Below, in pieces: positions 1 to 7,914 of a stretch of 64,000 nt of DNA. A model generated the notes under the pieces. The model saw only the letters and a program-made list of their open reading frames with translations. It was not told where the DNA came from and did no database searches. The position numbers were made by a program, and so were the translations under genes. The DNA lies in the NCBI GenBank assembly GCA_000702245.1, contig JNKY01000003.1, positions 1 to 64,000 of the forward strand, in the 5' to 3' direction. Positions within the stretch are counted from its first letter, which is position 1; every line of letters begins with the position of its first letter. This DNA is from Lachnospiraceae bacterium C6A11 (GTDB lineage Bacteria; Bacillota; Clostridia; Lachnospirales; Lachnospiraceae).

Positions 1-347
1 GTATGTTTCAAAAGCATACAGAAATGCTACCGAAAAATATCAACTTAGTTATAGTCATACAGGTTATCCTTATGATAATGCCTGTATCGAATCATTTCAT
101 TCTCTCATAAAAAGGGAATGGCTTAATCGGTTTGCAATTGCAGACTATAATCAGGCTTATCGCCTTGTTTTTGAGTACATTGAGACTTTCTATAACACTG
201 TAAGGTCTCATAGTCACTGCGACTATATGTCACCAAATGACTTTGAAAAACTGTATATGTATGTAGCAAATGATGGGATACAGAAAAAAGCAAGTTAACT
301 TGAGAAATCTCCCATTTTAATTTGTACTAAATCTTGACAGAGGACCA
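1..347 (+). mobile_element. Right end of an IS3-family insertion sequence
   Basis: The window opens inside an insertion sequence. Its transposase end is at 2-298, and the likely right terminal inverted repeat is at about 323-347, ending in GACAGAGGACCA. The boundary at 347 is inferred because the neighbouring yfhO-like reading frame is homologous to YfhO up to this point and then runs into IS sequence. IS3 elements usually duplicate 3-5 bp of target. The bases after 347 are ACA, but the left end lies outside the window, so the duplication cannot be confirmed. Confidence 0.8.
2..298 (+). CDS. IS3-family transposase OrfB, C-terminal fragment (cut by window edge)
   Basis: A frame open from base 2 to a TAA at 296-298 encodes the last 98 residues of a DDE transposase (rve integrase core). 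It carries the pattern HTGYPYDNACIESFHSLIK, whose Glu (fragment residue 30) matches the third catalytic acid of the IS3/IS150 OrfB catalytic triad. Downstream is the usual basic and aromatic tail with YNTVRSH and SPNDFE. In the intact family this enzyme, made as an OrfAB frameshift fusion, cuts and joins the IS ends. The N-terminus and OrfA lie outside the window, so activity cannot be judged. It is convergent with the yfhO-like gene, whose stop codon lies inside this frame. Confidence 0.85.
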   Translation, partial: YVSKAYRNATEKYQLSYSHTGYPYDNACIESFHSLIKREWLNRFAIADYNQAYRLVFEYIETFYNTVRSHSHCDYMSPNDFEKLYMYVANDGIQKKAS

Positions 348-3300
348 ACAGAAGTGATTTGCGCTCATAAATTACTCGCTCAAATGAATAAATAAGGAGC
401 GGAAGAATAGTTGCGATAGTTACAAAACTGTGATGTGACATGTATGCAATAAGGTATCCTGATAGACTATAAGCCAGTGTAAATGGAATTATATATAAAT
501 TGGTCTTCGCCATTTTTTTGCCATTTAATCTGTGGGTTAAATAAAAAGTGAATGTCCATGCAGGGAGAATAAACTTTATATATGCAATAATGGTAAAACA
601 TAGAGGCATTTTTGAAAGTGGGAAAAGGATAATAAGATAGTATATTGGTCGAAATAAATTGGTAAATCTAAAAGGAGTGCCTTGAACCAGACCAATGCTG
701 TAATCAACTTTTGAAAAATCACCATTAAAAAGTTGATTAAAGCGTGCATACGTGAATGGAAATGTCTGAGCCATTCCGTCATGTGATGGAAAAAAACCAG
801 AACCAAATGGAGCAGTACTTCTGATAAAAAGATATATAACAAAAACTGATGACAATATTGCAAATGTTATCAGATATACTCTGTTGTTAAAAGAAAACTC
901 AGATGCCTTTTTCACAAATAATAAATCTGCGGAATTACTATAGCTTTGAAATTGAAGAACATGGATAAGTACGATACAGATAGTTAGAGTAATAAGCATC
1001 ATAAAAATGCAAAGATATATGCTACTTTGCTTCGAAAACTCATATTTATTTGTTCCGGCGGTAGCCTCTACAAGCGCATATTTTGTGTCGCCAATAGTAA
1101 AATACTTGATAAGACTTTCACTGCTCCAGTTTTCTGTAGGAACAGGAATGAGAGCATAACCATCGGATTCGGATTCGAGTACAATAGTTTTGTTTAATGT
1201 GTTTTCCGAAGAGAGGCTTGCTTTATTTATATTCTGGTATAATGAAGTGTATTTATCCTTATTAAATACAGCAAATTGTGCATTTGTTTCATGGTGTAGT
1301 AGTGGCTTTTTATTAAGCTGGTAGAAATAGTAAGATGGCTCGTTAGTATTAGATTCACCTATATGAGTGATATTCCCGTTAATTGTACCATAAAGATTAC
1401 CTGCTTTATCTGGGATAAAACTAATCTGATATTGATTTGTTGCCTCCTGAAGACTGTTTGCGAGTACTGTATAGGCCTGCAGTACATCCAACTCCCCTGC
1501 AATGATCTCATACACATCCTCCCCGCCCAGCGTGTTATTCGCCAGATAATTGGTAGAAGAGAAGATCTCCTCGTTATCATATACGAGATCCAGAATATTA
1601 TCGTTTACGTAGAAACCGTTCTTCACAACGTAATTATTCTTGTAGATGTCGATCTTGTTGTAGGTTCCGAGGAGCTCGAGGCCGTCGTTGATGTGGCTTG
1701 CGCGCACATTTGTGATCACGTAGTCAACACCGGAAAGCATATTTGTTACAGGTGTCGTCACGTTCTCGCCGTCGATGAAGACCGAAATCTTCGCATCCTT
1801 CTCGATAGAATGGATGTAGTCCTCAGCAATCTCGTACCTGCCGATAATAGTGTCTGCGTAAACCTTCGAGGTCTTGCCCGCATTTCCCAGATTTCCCACG
1901 AAAGACGCGGCAACCTCGACAACCATAAGTAGACCCATCGCCGTCTTAAATACGGTGTGAGTCATATTGTCGTTCTTATAAAGTATCAGGATGAAGAAGT
2001 AAGCCGCAGCGAGCTCGAAGCTCTTCATAAACGGCGACATCGTTGTGTAATTAGACGACTTCAGCAGCGCCATAAAGATGATCGCCATCACGAGCACAAA
2101 CGAAACAACGATCGTCATCGAACGCTGGTGCTCGATATTGATAAATACCGTATAAGCCATGCTCAGGATCATGAAGATCAGGATAAAGCCAAATACAGTC
2201 GAAACCTGCCTCGTGAAATAAAAGCCGTTGAACAGATAGTTCATGGTTGAATGGAAGGTCGCGATGTAAAGCACGGCTGTAAGGCAGATGGTCTTCAACT
2301 TCTTGTTGAAATTGATATTTCCGTTTGAAGCATAAAGGAAGATCATCATAATTGCGAAGATGCCGGCGTAGATCGCTACACTGTCGGTCTCCTTCGACGC
2401 GTCGGTCTCAAGGCCGGCGAGCATCCCCTTAAACACATCAAATATCTTTACCTTCACCTCGGCAAGAGGGAACTCAAGCGAAAGCATTTTCTTCAATAAG
2501 TTACTCTTAAGCGATGGGATGATGACCAGAACGGACATGCCGATGGCCATAAGGTCGGCGATCAGCTTGTAAATCGTCGCGGTAACGATGTGCTTCGTGT
2601 CCCTGAAATCCTGCAGGAAGAAATAAATAAGTACGAAGATAAATACGATTATAGTGATATAAAAGCTCAGGAAGAATGAAGCCGCGAGAGTGAGGCAGTA
2701 GAAGAGCCACTTGCCTTCGCGGATGAGCTTATCAACAGCGAGCATCAGAAGTGGGAAGAGCGCAACCGCACCCAGCCAGGTTACATTGAGACCGCTGCCG
2801 ATCATGTATGCAGAAAGCGCATAAGCGCATGAAAGTGCAAGATTGATGATGTCGAATTCCTTGACAAATACACCAAGCTTCGAGGTTGGCTCATCATTTC
2901 CGCCGAGCTTAAGGTCCGCGTTCTTTGTAGATTTTCCGGCCTTCTCGAGAGCCTCGAGCTTCTTAGCCTTTTTCTCCTTCTTCTTGGCGAGATAAGCCGA
3001 GATGATGTCGGAGCGTTCAGCCTCCTCATAACCCTTTACCTGAAGCTCATGCTTCTTACGATAGCTGAGGAACATACTGAAGAAGAGACCTGCAAGACCA
3101 ATCTTCAGTGCATAGAGCAGATTGATAACACCTGACATTGAATCCTTATGGACAGCAAGGGTCAGAAGGTTCGTCGGATCTGAAAGATAAAATGCGAGTG
3201 AATCAGATATATCATAACCCTCGGCGCTTATATAACCGGAAGTATTTACACTTCCGTTATTAACGCTGTCGTGAAGGTCGTTCAGAAGATATCTGTATTT

Positions 3301-3603
3301 TTCAAAATGACCTGCAGAAAGCACGTCCTTATCGCCAAACGGCGCAAATCCACCGATGGACAAACCGATTATAGCCACGATGAAAGGTATCAGGAAAGCC
3401 AGCCCCAGCCGCGTCAACTTGGACCTGTCGAAAGGCTTCTTCTCTTTCCTCACCTTAGAGGAAGAGTTCTTTTCCGTTTTGTTAGTTTTAGCAGAGGAAT
3501 CCTTCTTCTTTTTGCTGTCATTAACCCTGACAGAAGTGGCCTCCTGATCCTTTCCGGCTTTATCTATAGCCTTTATGTTTTCTGCATTTTCTTTGGTACT
3601 CAT
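295..3603 (-). CDS. YfhO-family multi-pass membrane protein, C-terminus truncated by the IS
   Basis: The 1102-residue frame starts at ATG 3603 behind a GGAGGGAAAT site. Residues 1-60 are a charged, Lys/Ser-rich cytosolic tail. A first hydrophobic helix follows at about 67-84, then a YfhO-like block with many helices, an extracytoplasmic region around residues 590-860, and another helix at about 870. From about 910 a second block resembles the YfhO N-terminus again, including APFG and YSLSGYLIAYM. The last 17 residues (298-348) are encoded by IS DNA and the stop codon lies within the transposase frame, so the second module is cut. YfhO-like proteins are linked to teichoic-acid or lipid-linked glycosylation, but no reaction can be assigned here. 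Base composition becomes AT-rich downstream of about 1450. The first module may still fold; function of the truncated protein is uncertain. Confidence 0.75.
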   Translation of the reverse strand: MSTKENAENIKAIDKAGKDQEATSVRVNDSKKKKDSSAKTNKTEKNSSSKVRKEKKPFDRSKLTRLGLAFLIPFIVAIIGLSIGGFAPFGDKDVLSAGHFEKYRYLLNDLHDSVNNGSVNTSGYISAEGYDISDSLAFYLSDPTNLLTLAVHKDSMSGVINLLYALKIGLAGLFFSMFLSYRKKHELQVKGYEEAERSDIISAYLAKKKEKKAKKLEALEKAGKSTKNADLKLGGNDEPTSKLGVFVKEFDIINLALSCAYALSAYMIGSGLNVTWLGAVALFPLLMLAVDKLIREGKWLFYCLTLAASFFLSFYITIIVFIFVLIYFFLQDFRDTKHIVTATIYKLIADLMAIGMSVLVIIPSLKSNLLKKMLSLEFPLAEVKVKIFDVFKGMLAGLETDASKETDSVAIYAGIFAIMMIFLYASNGNINFNKKLKTICLTAVLYIATFHSTMNYLFNGFYFTRQVSTVFGFILIFMILSMAYTVFINIEHQRSMTIVVSFVLVMAIIFMALLKSSNYTTMSPFMKSFELAAAYFFILILYKNDNMTHTVFKTAMGLLMVVEVAASFVGNLGNAGKTSKVYADTIIGRYEIAEDYIHSIEKDAKISVFIDGENVTTPVTNMLSGVDYVITNVRASHINDGLELLGTYNKIDIYKNNYVVKNGFYVNDNILDLVYDNEEIFSSTNYLANNTLGGEDVYEIIAGELDVLQAYTVLANSLQEATNQYQISFIPDKAGNLYGTINGNITHIGESNTNEPSYYFYQLNKKPLLHHETNAQFAVFNKDKYTSLYQNINKASLSSENTLNKTIVLESESDGYALIPVPTENWSSESLIKYFTIGDTKYALVEATAGTNKYEFSKQSSIYLCIFMMLITLTICIVLIHVLQFQSYSNSADLLFVKKASEFSFNNRVYLITFAILSSVFVIYLFIRSTAPFGSGFFPSHDGMAQTFPFTYARFNQLFNGDFSKVDYSIGLVQGTPFRFTNLFRPIYYLIILFPLSKMPLCFTIIAYIKFILPAWTFTFYLTHRLNGKKMAKTNLYIIPFTLAYSLSGYLIAYMSHHSFVTIATILPLLIYSFERVIYERKSLLLVLCQDLVQIKMGDFSS

Positions 3604-3962
3604 AGGTATTTCCCTCCAACATTTTATTAACGAATAGATGCCGCCTCAGCGGTTCATCTGATAGTATTCAAATTATTCTATTGCGATTGCGTCAGTGCCG
3701 TGATAAACAGTATGATCGAATCAATACATATTTTATAACCGCTTGATTGTATCAGTACTCTTATTATCATAAGAAACAACTGCACAACCAACAATTCATT
3801 TTACCACAGTTCGGCCCCTAATTCAAAATAAATATGGCAGGAATCATGAGAATTGAAGGGTATTTTCGTAGGATTTTTAATGAATATTATTAGTGATTTA
3901 TACATCGTTTTATGATATAGTAATGATAAGTATGTAAAGTAATATCCAGGGAGGTAGGCCAA
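3604..3962. promoter_or_regulatory. Divergent intergenic region between yfhO-like gene and Asp23 gene
   Basis: This 359-bp gap has no credible coding frame. It must hold the promoters for both divergent genes. For the rightward gene, TATAGT at 3916-3921 is preceded by TGA, giving an extended -10. The matching -35 region (GTGATT, 3893-3898) is weak. No operator repeat or riboswitch is evident. The left third carries the ribosome site of the yfhO-like gene. Confidence 0.4.
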
Positions 3963-4400
3963 ATGTCCGAAAAGGAAAGAAAAACCAAGAATACCGCACC
4001 GCAAGACCAGTCTGCAGAAAACGCAGCGACTCGCGACTGCACATCGATCGCGACCGAGAGCGGCGGCGTTATCCAGATAGCAAATGATGTTGTTTCAAAT
4101 ATAGCCGGCCTTGCCGTTATGGAGGTCGAGGGTGTTTCGAAGCTCACCGGAAATATTACCAAGGAGCTCATCACGAAGCTCGGCAGGAAGAGTCTGTCGA
4201 AGGGCATCAGATTAGATTTCAGCGGAAACGAGCTGAAGGTTGATGTGTCCATCGAGGTTAAGTTCGGCTACAACATAGTCAACGTTTCGAAGAATGTTCA
4301 GGACAGAGTCAGAAGCAACATAAATACGATGACCGGCCTCAAGGTTAACATGGTAAACGTCAGAGTTTCCGGCATCGATACAGCATCCGGAGAAAAGTAA
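3963..4400 (+). CDS. Asp23/Gls24 family envelope stress response protein
   Basis: The product has 145 residues. After a polar N-terminal tail of about 35 residues, the Asp23 domain runs to about residue 140. It shows the family pattern of GGVIQIANDVVSNIAGLA, then GVSKLTGN, then VDVSIEVKFGYNI and VSKNVQDRVRSNI. Such proteins are abundant cytosolic or membrane-associated proteins linked to cell-envelope stress, with no known enzyme activity. ATG 3963 follows an AGGGAGGTAGG site. The gene lies directly upstream of nusB, the common order in Clostridia. Its final nine codons and stop codon are the first copy of a 54-bp tandem repeat that fills the gap to nusB. Confidence 0.9.
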   Translation: MSEKERKTKNTAPQDQSAENAATRDCTSIATESGGVIQIANDVVSNIAGLAVMEVEGVSKLTGNITKELITKLGRKSLSKGIRLDFSGNELKVDVSIEVKFGYNIVNVSKNVQDRVRSNINTMTGLKVNMVNVRVSGIDTASGEK

Positions 4401-4610
4401 TATTCGGAGCAAGATGCCGATTCCGGCATCGATACAGCATCCGGAGAAAAGTAATATTCGGAGCAAGATGCCGATTCCGGCATCGACACAGCATCCGGAG
4501 AAAAGTAATATTCGGAGCAAGAAGCCGTTTCCGGCATCGATACAGCATCCGGAGAAAAATAGATCCGGAGAAAAATAATATCCGGAGCAGATGTCAATTC
4601 CGGCATCCAA
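4367..4610. repeat. 54-bp tandem repeat overlapping the end of the Asp23 gene
   Basis: Three full 54-bp units start at 4367, 4421 and 4475. A fourth, degenerate unit starts at 4529 and breaks up by about 4610. Each unit begins TTCCGGCATCGAYACAGCAT and contains an in-frame TAA, because 54 is a multiple of three and the first unit encodes the protein end GIDTASGEK-stop. Across the unit 1/2 and 2/3 junctions, GATGCCG and CGGCATC are separated by ATTC, so a 7-bp hairpin can form there; the 3/4 junction is diverged. There are no unique spacers, so it is not CRISPR. Confidence 0.9.
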
Positions 4611-4651
4611 CCAGCGCGGGGCACGCGTAATAAATAACAACAGGTGAAAAC

Positions 4652-5053
4652 ATGACCAGAAGTGAATTAAGAGAAAACATATTTAAGATAGTATTCAGAG
4701 TGCCATTCCATGAAACAGAAGAGATGGGCGAGCAGGAGAAGGAGTATATTTCCGACCTCGACGAGCCACAGAAGGAAAAGGACATCGAATACATCAAGGC
4801 AAAATCATCCGCAATCATCGACAAGCTGGATGAGATCGACAAGCTGATAGAGGACGCTTCAAAGGGTTGGAGCGTAAAGAGGATAGGCAGGGCAGAACTG
4901 GCTATTCTTCGTGTTGCTGTTTACGAGATAAAGTTTGACGACGACATTCCGTACAAGGTTGCGGTTAACGAAGCGATTGAGCTTTCCAAGAAATACTGTG
5001 AGCCTGAAGCAGGAGCTTTCATAAACGGAATCCTTTCAGCCTTCGCAGAGTAA
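4652..5053 (+). CDS. nusB: Transcription antitermination factor NusB
   Basis: The 133-residue product is an all-helical NusB. With NusE (S10) it binds boxA RNA and supports antitermination of rRNA transcription. The N-terminal helix starts TRSELRENIFKIVF. The C-terminal half has the diagnostic WSVKRIGRAELAILRVAVYEI and the ending AVNEAIELSKKY with FINGILSA. The length is normal. An AGGTG site precedes ATG 4652. It follows the Asp23 gene and the 54-bp repeat, and leads into the xseA-xseB group. Confidence 0.95.
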   Translation: MTRSELRENIFKIVFRVPFHETEEMGEQEKEYISDLDEPQKEKDIEYIKAKSSAIIDKLDEIDKLIEDASKGWSVKRIGRAELAILRVAVYEIKFDDDIPYKVAVNEAIELSKKYCEPEAGAFINGILSAFAE

Positions 5054-5157
5054 TCAACTGATATCCGAAGGTTGAAAAACATCCGACATCGCAAAAAAGG
5101 CATCACCGATCAGACTTAAAAAGGACAGAATACATCTAAGTAGAACAGGACAATAAA

Positions 5158-6423
5158 TTGAAAACATATACAGTCGGACAGGTCATAAAGCATACGAAGA
5201 ACCTGCTGGAGAATGACATATTTCTCGGCAGCATGTATGTGACGGGCGAAATATCAAATTGTAAATACCACAGCATGGGGCATATCTATTTTTATTTAAA
5301 AGACGAGACAGGCTCCATGCCTGCTGTCATGTTTAAAGGCAGCCGCCTCAGAGGGCTCAAGTTTAAGCTCGAGGACGGCCAGGCCGTTGTCATGAAATGC
5401 AGCATCGGTATGTACGAGAAGACCAGTTCGGTCCAGCTTTATGCGACAGAAATACTTCTCGCCGAGGATAAGGAAGGCAAGCTGAACGCCGAATTCCTGA
5501 AGCTGAAGGAGAAGCTTTACAATGAGGGCCTCTTCGAGTTCGACATCAAGAAGCCTATTCCGAAATACCCAAAATCGGTCGGCATAGTTACCGCTCCGAC
5601 AGGCGCAGCCATCCAGGATATAAGAAATATAGCCAGGCGCCGCAATCCATATGTTCAGCTCGTGCTTTATCCTGCAAAGGTTCAGGGCGAGGGTGCGGCC
5701 GAGACCATCGCGAAAGGTATCAAGGTCCTTGATAAAATGGGCCTCGACACCATAATAATCGGGCGCGGCGGCGGTTCTATCGAGGACCTCTGGGCGTTCA
5801 ACGAGGAGATAGTCGCGAGGGCGATATTTGAGGCTGAGACGCCGATCATTTCCGGAACCGGCCACGAGGTTGATAATACGATAGCCGATTACGTTGCGGA
5901 CCTTCGTGCACCGACTCCGTCGGCAGCGGCAGAGCTTGCAATCCCGGACGTGATGACGCACATACAGCACCTTGCAAATTGCAGGAGCAGGCTTGATAAT
6001 AATATTTCCAACAGGCTGAACATCATAAATACAAGGCTTCAGGTCCTTAAGGCAAAGCTCGACAAGAGGAGCCCGGAGAGAACGCTCGCAGAGAAGCAGC
6101 AGCGGCTTGCGGACACTCGAGACAGACTTCAGCAGCTGATCGAGAGAAGACTTGAAGCGGCGGTTCAGAGGCACGGTACCCTGAATGAAAGAGTGCATAC
6201 CGATATGGACAGGCTCGTTCAGAATAAGATTCATCGTTACGAGATAAATGTGGCAAAGCTTCACGCACTTTCACCAACCGCGAAGCTGATCAACGGCTTC
6301 GGATATATTTCAACCGGAACGGAACCGGTTCGAAGCGTGAAGGATGTGAAGTCAGGAGATACGATCGCGGTCATACTAAGTGACGGCTCGATCACCGCGA
6401 GTGTTACGGATATAAACGATTAA
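5158..6423 (+). CDS. xseA: Exodeoxyribonuclease VII large subunit
   Basis: This 421-residue subunit carries an N-terminal OB-fold (about 1-100, with TVGQVIKHTKNLLEND and YFYLKDE), a catalytic domain (about 110-320, with VGIVTAPTGAAIQDI, IIIGRGGGSIEDLWAFN and GTGHEVDNTIADYVAD) and a long coiled coil. With XseB it degrades single-stranded DNA from both ends. The start is the TTG at 5158: an in-frame TAA lies at 5137-5139 and no ATG occurs between them. A weak AGGA precedes it. xseB follows after 16 bp. Confidence 0.95.
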   Translation: MKTYTVGQVIKHTKNLLENDIFLGSMYVTGEISNCKYHSMGHIYFYLKDETGSMPAVMFKGSRLRGLKFKLEDGQAVVMKCSIGMYEKTSSVQLYATEILLAEDKEGKLNAEFLKLKEKLYNEGLFEFDIKKPIPKYPKSVGIVTAPTGAAIQDIRNIARRRNPYVQLVLYPAKVQGEGAAETIAKGIKVLDKMGLDTIIIGRGGGSIEDLWAFNEEIVARAIFEAETPIISGTGHEVDNTIADYVADLRAPTPSAAAELAIPDVMTHIQHLANCRSRLDNNISNRLNIINTRLQVLKAKLDKRSPERTLAEKQQRLADTRDRLQQLIERRLEAAVQRHGTLNERVHTDMDRLVQNKIHRYEINVAKLHALSPTAKLINGFGYISTGTEPVRSVKDVKSGDTIAVILSDGSITASVTDIND

Positions 6424-6439
6424 ACAGATTGGATAGAAT

Positions 6440-6661
6440 ATGAGTAAGAAAACAGAAAATACAGAAAACGAAAAGTTTATAGTTGAGGATGCATTTGCAA
6501 GGCTTGAGGAGATAATCACGGCCCTTGAGGCGCCGGAAACCAAGCTAAGCGATGCTATGGATCTCTATAAGGAGGGAGTTGTCCTTTCCGATAAGTGCCG
6601 CGATAACCTCGAAGGTGTCGAGAAAGAAATCAAAATTCTCAACGCAGACGAAACTGAGTAA
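6440..6661 (+). CDS. xseB: Exodeoxyribonuclease VII small subunit
   Basis: The 73-residue product has the typical XseB size and signature: FEDAFARLEEII-like VEDAFARLEEIITALE, then LSDAMDLYKEGVVLSDKCRDNL. It binds the XseA coiled coil in several copies and is needed for nuclease activity. It sits between xseA and ispA in the conserved order. The short gaps of 16 and 21 bp point to one transcript. Confidence 0.93.
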   Translation: MSKKTENTENEKFIVEDAFARLEEIITALEAPETKLSDAMDLYKEGVVLSDKCRDNLEGVEKEIKILNADETE

Positions 6662-6682
6662 GAAAAAGGGCAGGCGATATAT

Positions 6683-7849
6683 ATGGCTGAAAAGAAATCG
6701 ACAACAAAGAAGGAGTCTGATAAAAAGACATCCACAAAAACTAAATCAGAAAAGAAGACGGATAATAAGAAGACTTCTTCAACGAAGACCGGAGCAAAGA
6801 AAACAAGCGGCAAGAAAACAAGCAGCAAAAAAACGGACAATAACTCTATGCTTGATGAGATCAAGAGCTACATAGAAAATACAGTTATCGGGATGCTTCC
6901 TGAACCGGACGGAATGTCTGATCCGGTCAGAAATGCCATGGTCTATGCTGTGAAGGCGGGCGGTAAGAGAGTCAGACCGCTTTTGATGTATCTGACCTAC
7001 AAGGCTTTCTCCGCAGCATCCAACAGCCAGACGGCATCAGAGCAGACAGCTGCACCAGGCAGTCAGGCTGAAGGCGCTGACAACAGCGGCACAGCAGAAA
7101 AATCAGCTTCACCTCACGACAAGGCTGTCGAGTATTTCATGGCTGCGCTTGAGATGATCCATACATATTCGCTTATTCATGACGATCTGCCGGCACTCGA
7201 CAATGACGATCTGCGCCGCGGTAATCCGACAGTCCACAAGGCTTTCGGAGAAGACGTTGCGATCCTTGCCGGAGATGGTCTGCTTAACTATGCCTACGAA
7301 ACAGCTGCAAAGAGCTTTATCAGCTGCCCGGGTGATATAGATGTGGAGAAGGCTGTATTTATCCTTGCTTCCAAGCCGGGCCTGTACGGTATGCTCGGCG
7401 GCCAGACGGTTGACGTTGTCCTTACGGGCAAGAGACCGACAGCAGAGCAGCTTTCATATATTTATTCAAATAAAACAGCCGCGCTTCTTGAGTGCGCTAT
7501 GACTATCGGCGGTACACTTGCCGGAGTTTCTGGCGAGAATCTCGATAAGCTTCAGAATGCGGCGTATTATATCGGAATGGCTTTCCAGGTTCAGGATGAT
7601 ATCCTTGATGTGACCGGAACAGTCGAAGAGCTTGGCAAGGACGTAAGCCAGGACAAGAAGAATGGTAAGATAACCTTCGTCACTATTTACGGCATCGAGA
7701 AGGCTAAGGAATACGTTAAGCAGGCATCGCTCCTCGCAATCAAGCTCGTGGACGAAGCCTACGCAACCATCACCCCAACCCCTCAAACCGACGAATATAT
7801 CTCAATCCTGAAGAACCTTATCACACAGATGATATCGCGTAAGAATTGA
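6683..7849 (+). CDS. ispA: Polyprenyl (farnesyl/geranyl) diphosphate synthase
   Basis: This trans-prenyltransferase condenses isopentenyl diphosphate with allylic diphosphates. The first Asp-rich motif DDLPALDNDD is at residues 167-176 and the second, DDILD, at 305-309. GGKRVRPLLMY is also present. At 388 residues it is about 90 longer than usual. Residues 2-54 are a Lys/Thr/Ser-rich tail that looks disordered. A second insertion of about 30 Ala/Ser/Gln-rich residues lies around 112-143, just before the first catalytic helix. M56 (6848) would give a near-normal N-terminus but has no ribosome site; ATG 6683 has a modest one. Dxs follows, so precursor supply and chain elongation are linked. Confidence 0.93.
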   Translation: MAEKKSTTKKESDKKTSTKTKSEKKTDNKKTSSTKTGAKKTSGKKTSSKKTDNNSMLDEIKSYIENTVIGMLPEPDGMSDPVRNAMVYAVKAGGKRVRPLLMYLTYKAFSAASNSQTASEQTAAPGSQAEGADNSGTAEKSASPHDKAVEYFMAALEMIHTYSLIHDDLPALDNDDLRRGNPTVHKAFGEDVAILAGDGLLNYAYETAAKSFISCPGDIDVEKAVFILASKPGLYGMLGGQTVDVVLTGKRPTAEQLSYIYSNKTAALLECAMTIGGTLAGVSGENLDKLQNAAYYIGMAFQVQDDILDVTGTVEELGKDVSQDKKNGKITFVTIYGIEKAKEYVKQASLLAIKLVDEAYATITPTPQTDEYISILKNLITQMISRKN

Positions 7850-7914
7850 TTAAAACTATAACAAACAGCCGAGAGTCGGCGTACGGTAAATAATACACAA
7901 GAATCGAGATAGAT

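Noticed and set aside
1363-1932. Rightward frame of 189 codons inside the yfhO-like gene
   Set aside because: It lies fully opposite a well-supported membrane protein and its product is an unstructured Val/Cys/Ile-rich sequence with no ribosome site.
4367-4610. CRISPR array
   Set aside because: Units are contiguous with no unique spacers, and no cas gene is present.
4212-4640. Leftward frame through the 54-bp repeat
   Set aside because: It stays open only because the repeat unit is a multiple of three; no start context or homology.
5296-6264. Long antisense frame (322 codons) opposite xseA
   Set aside because: It mirrors the codon pattern of xseA, has no ribosome site and matches no family; xseA is certain.
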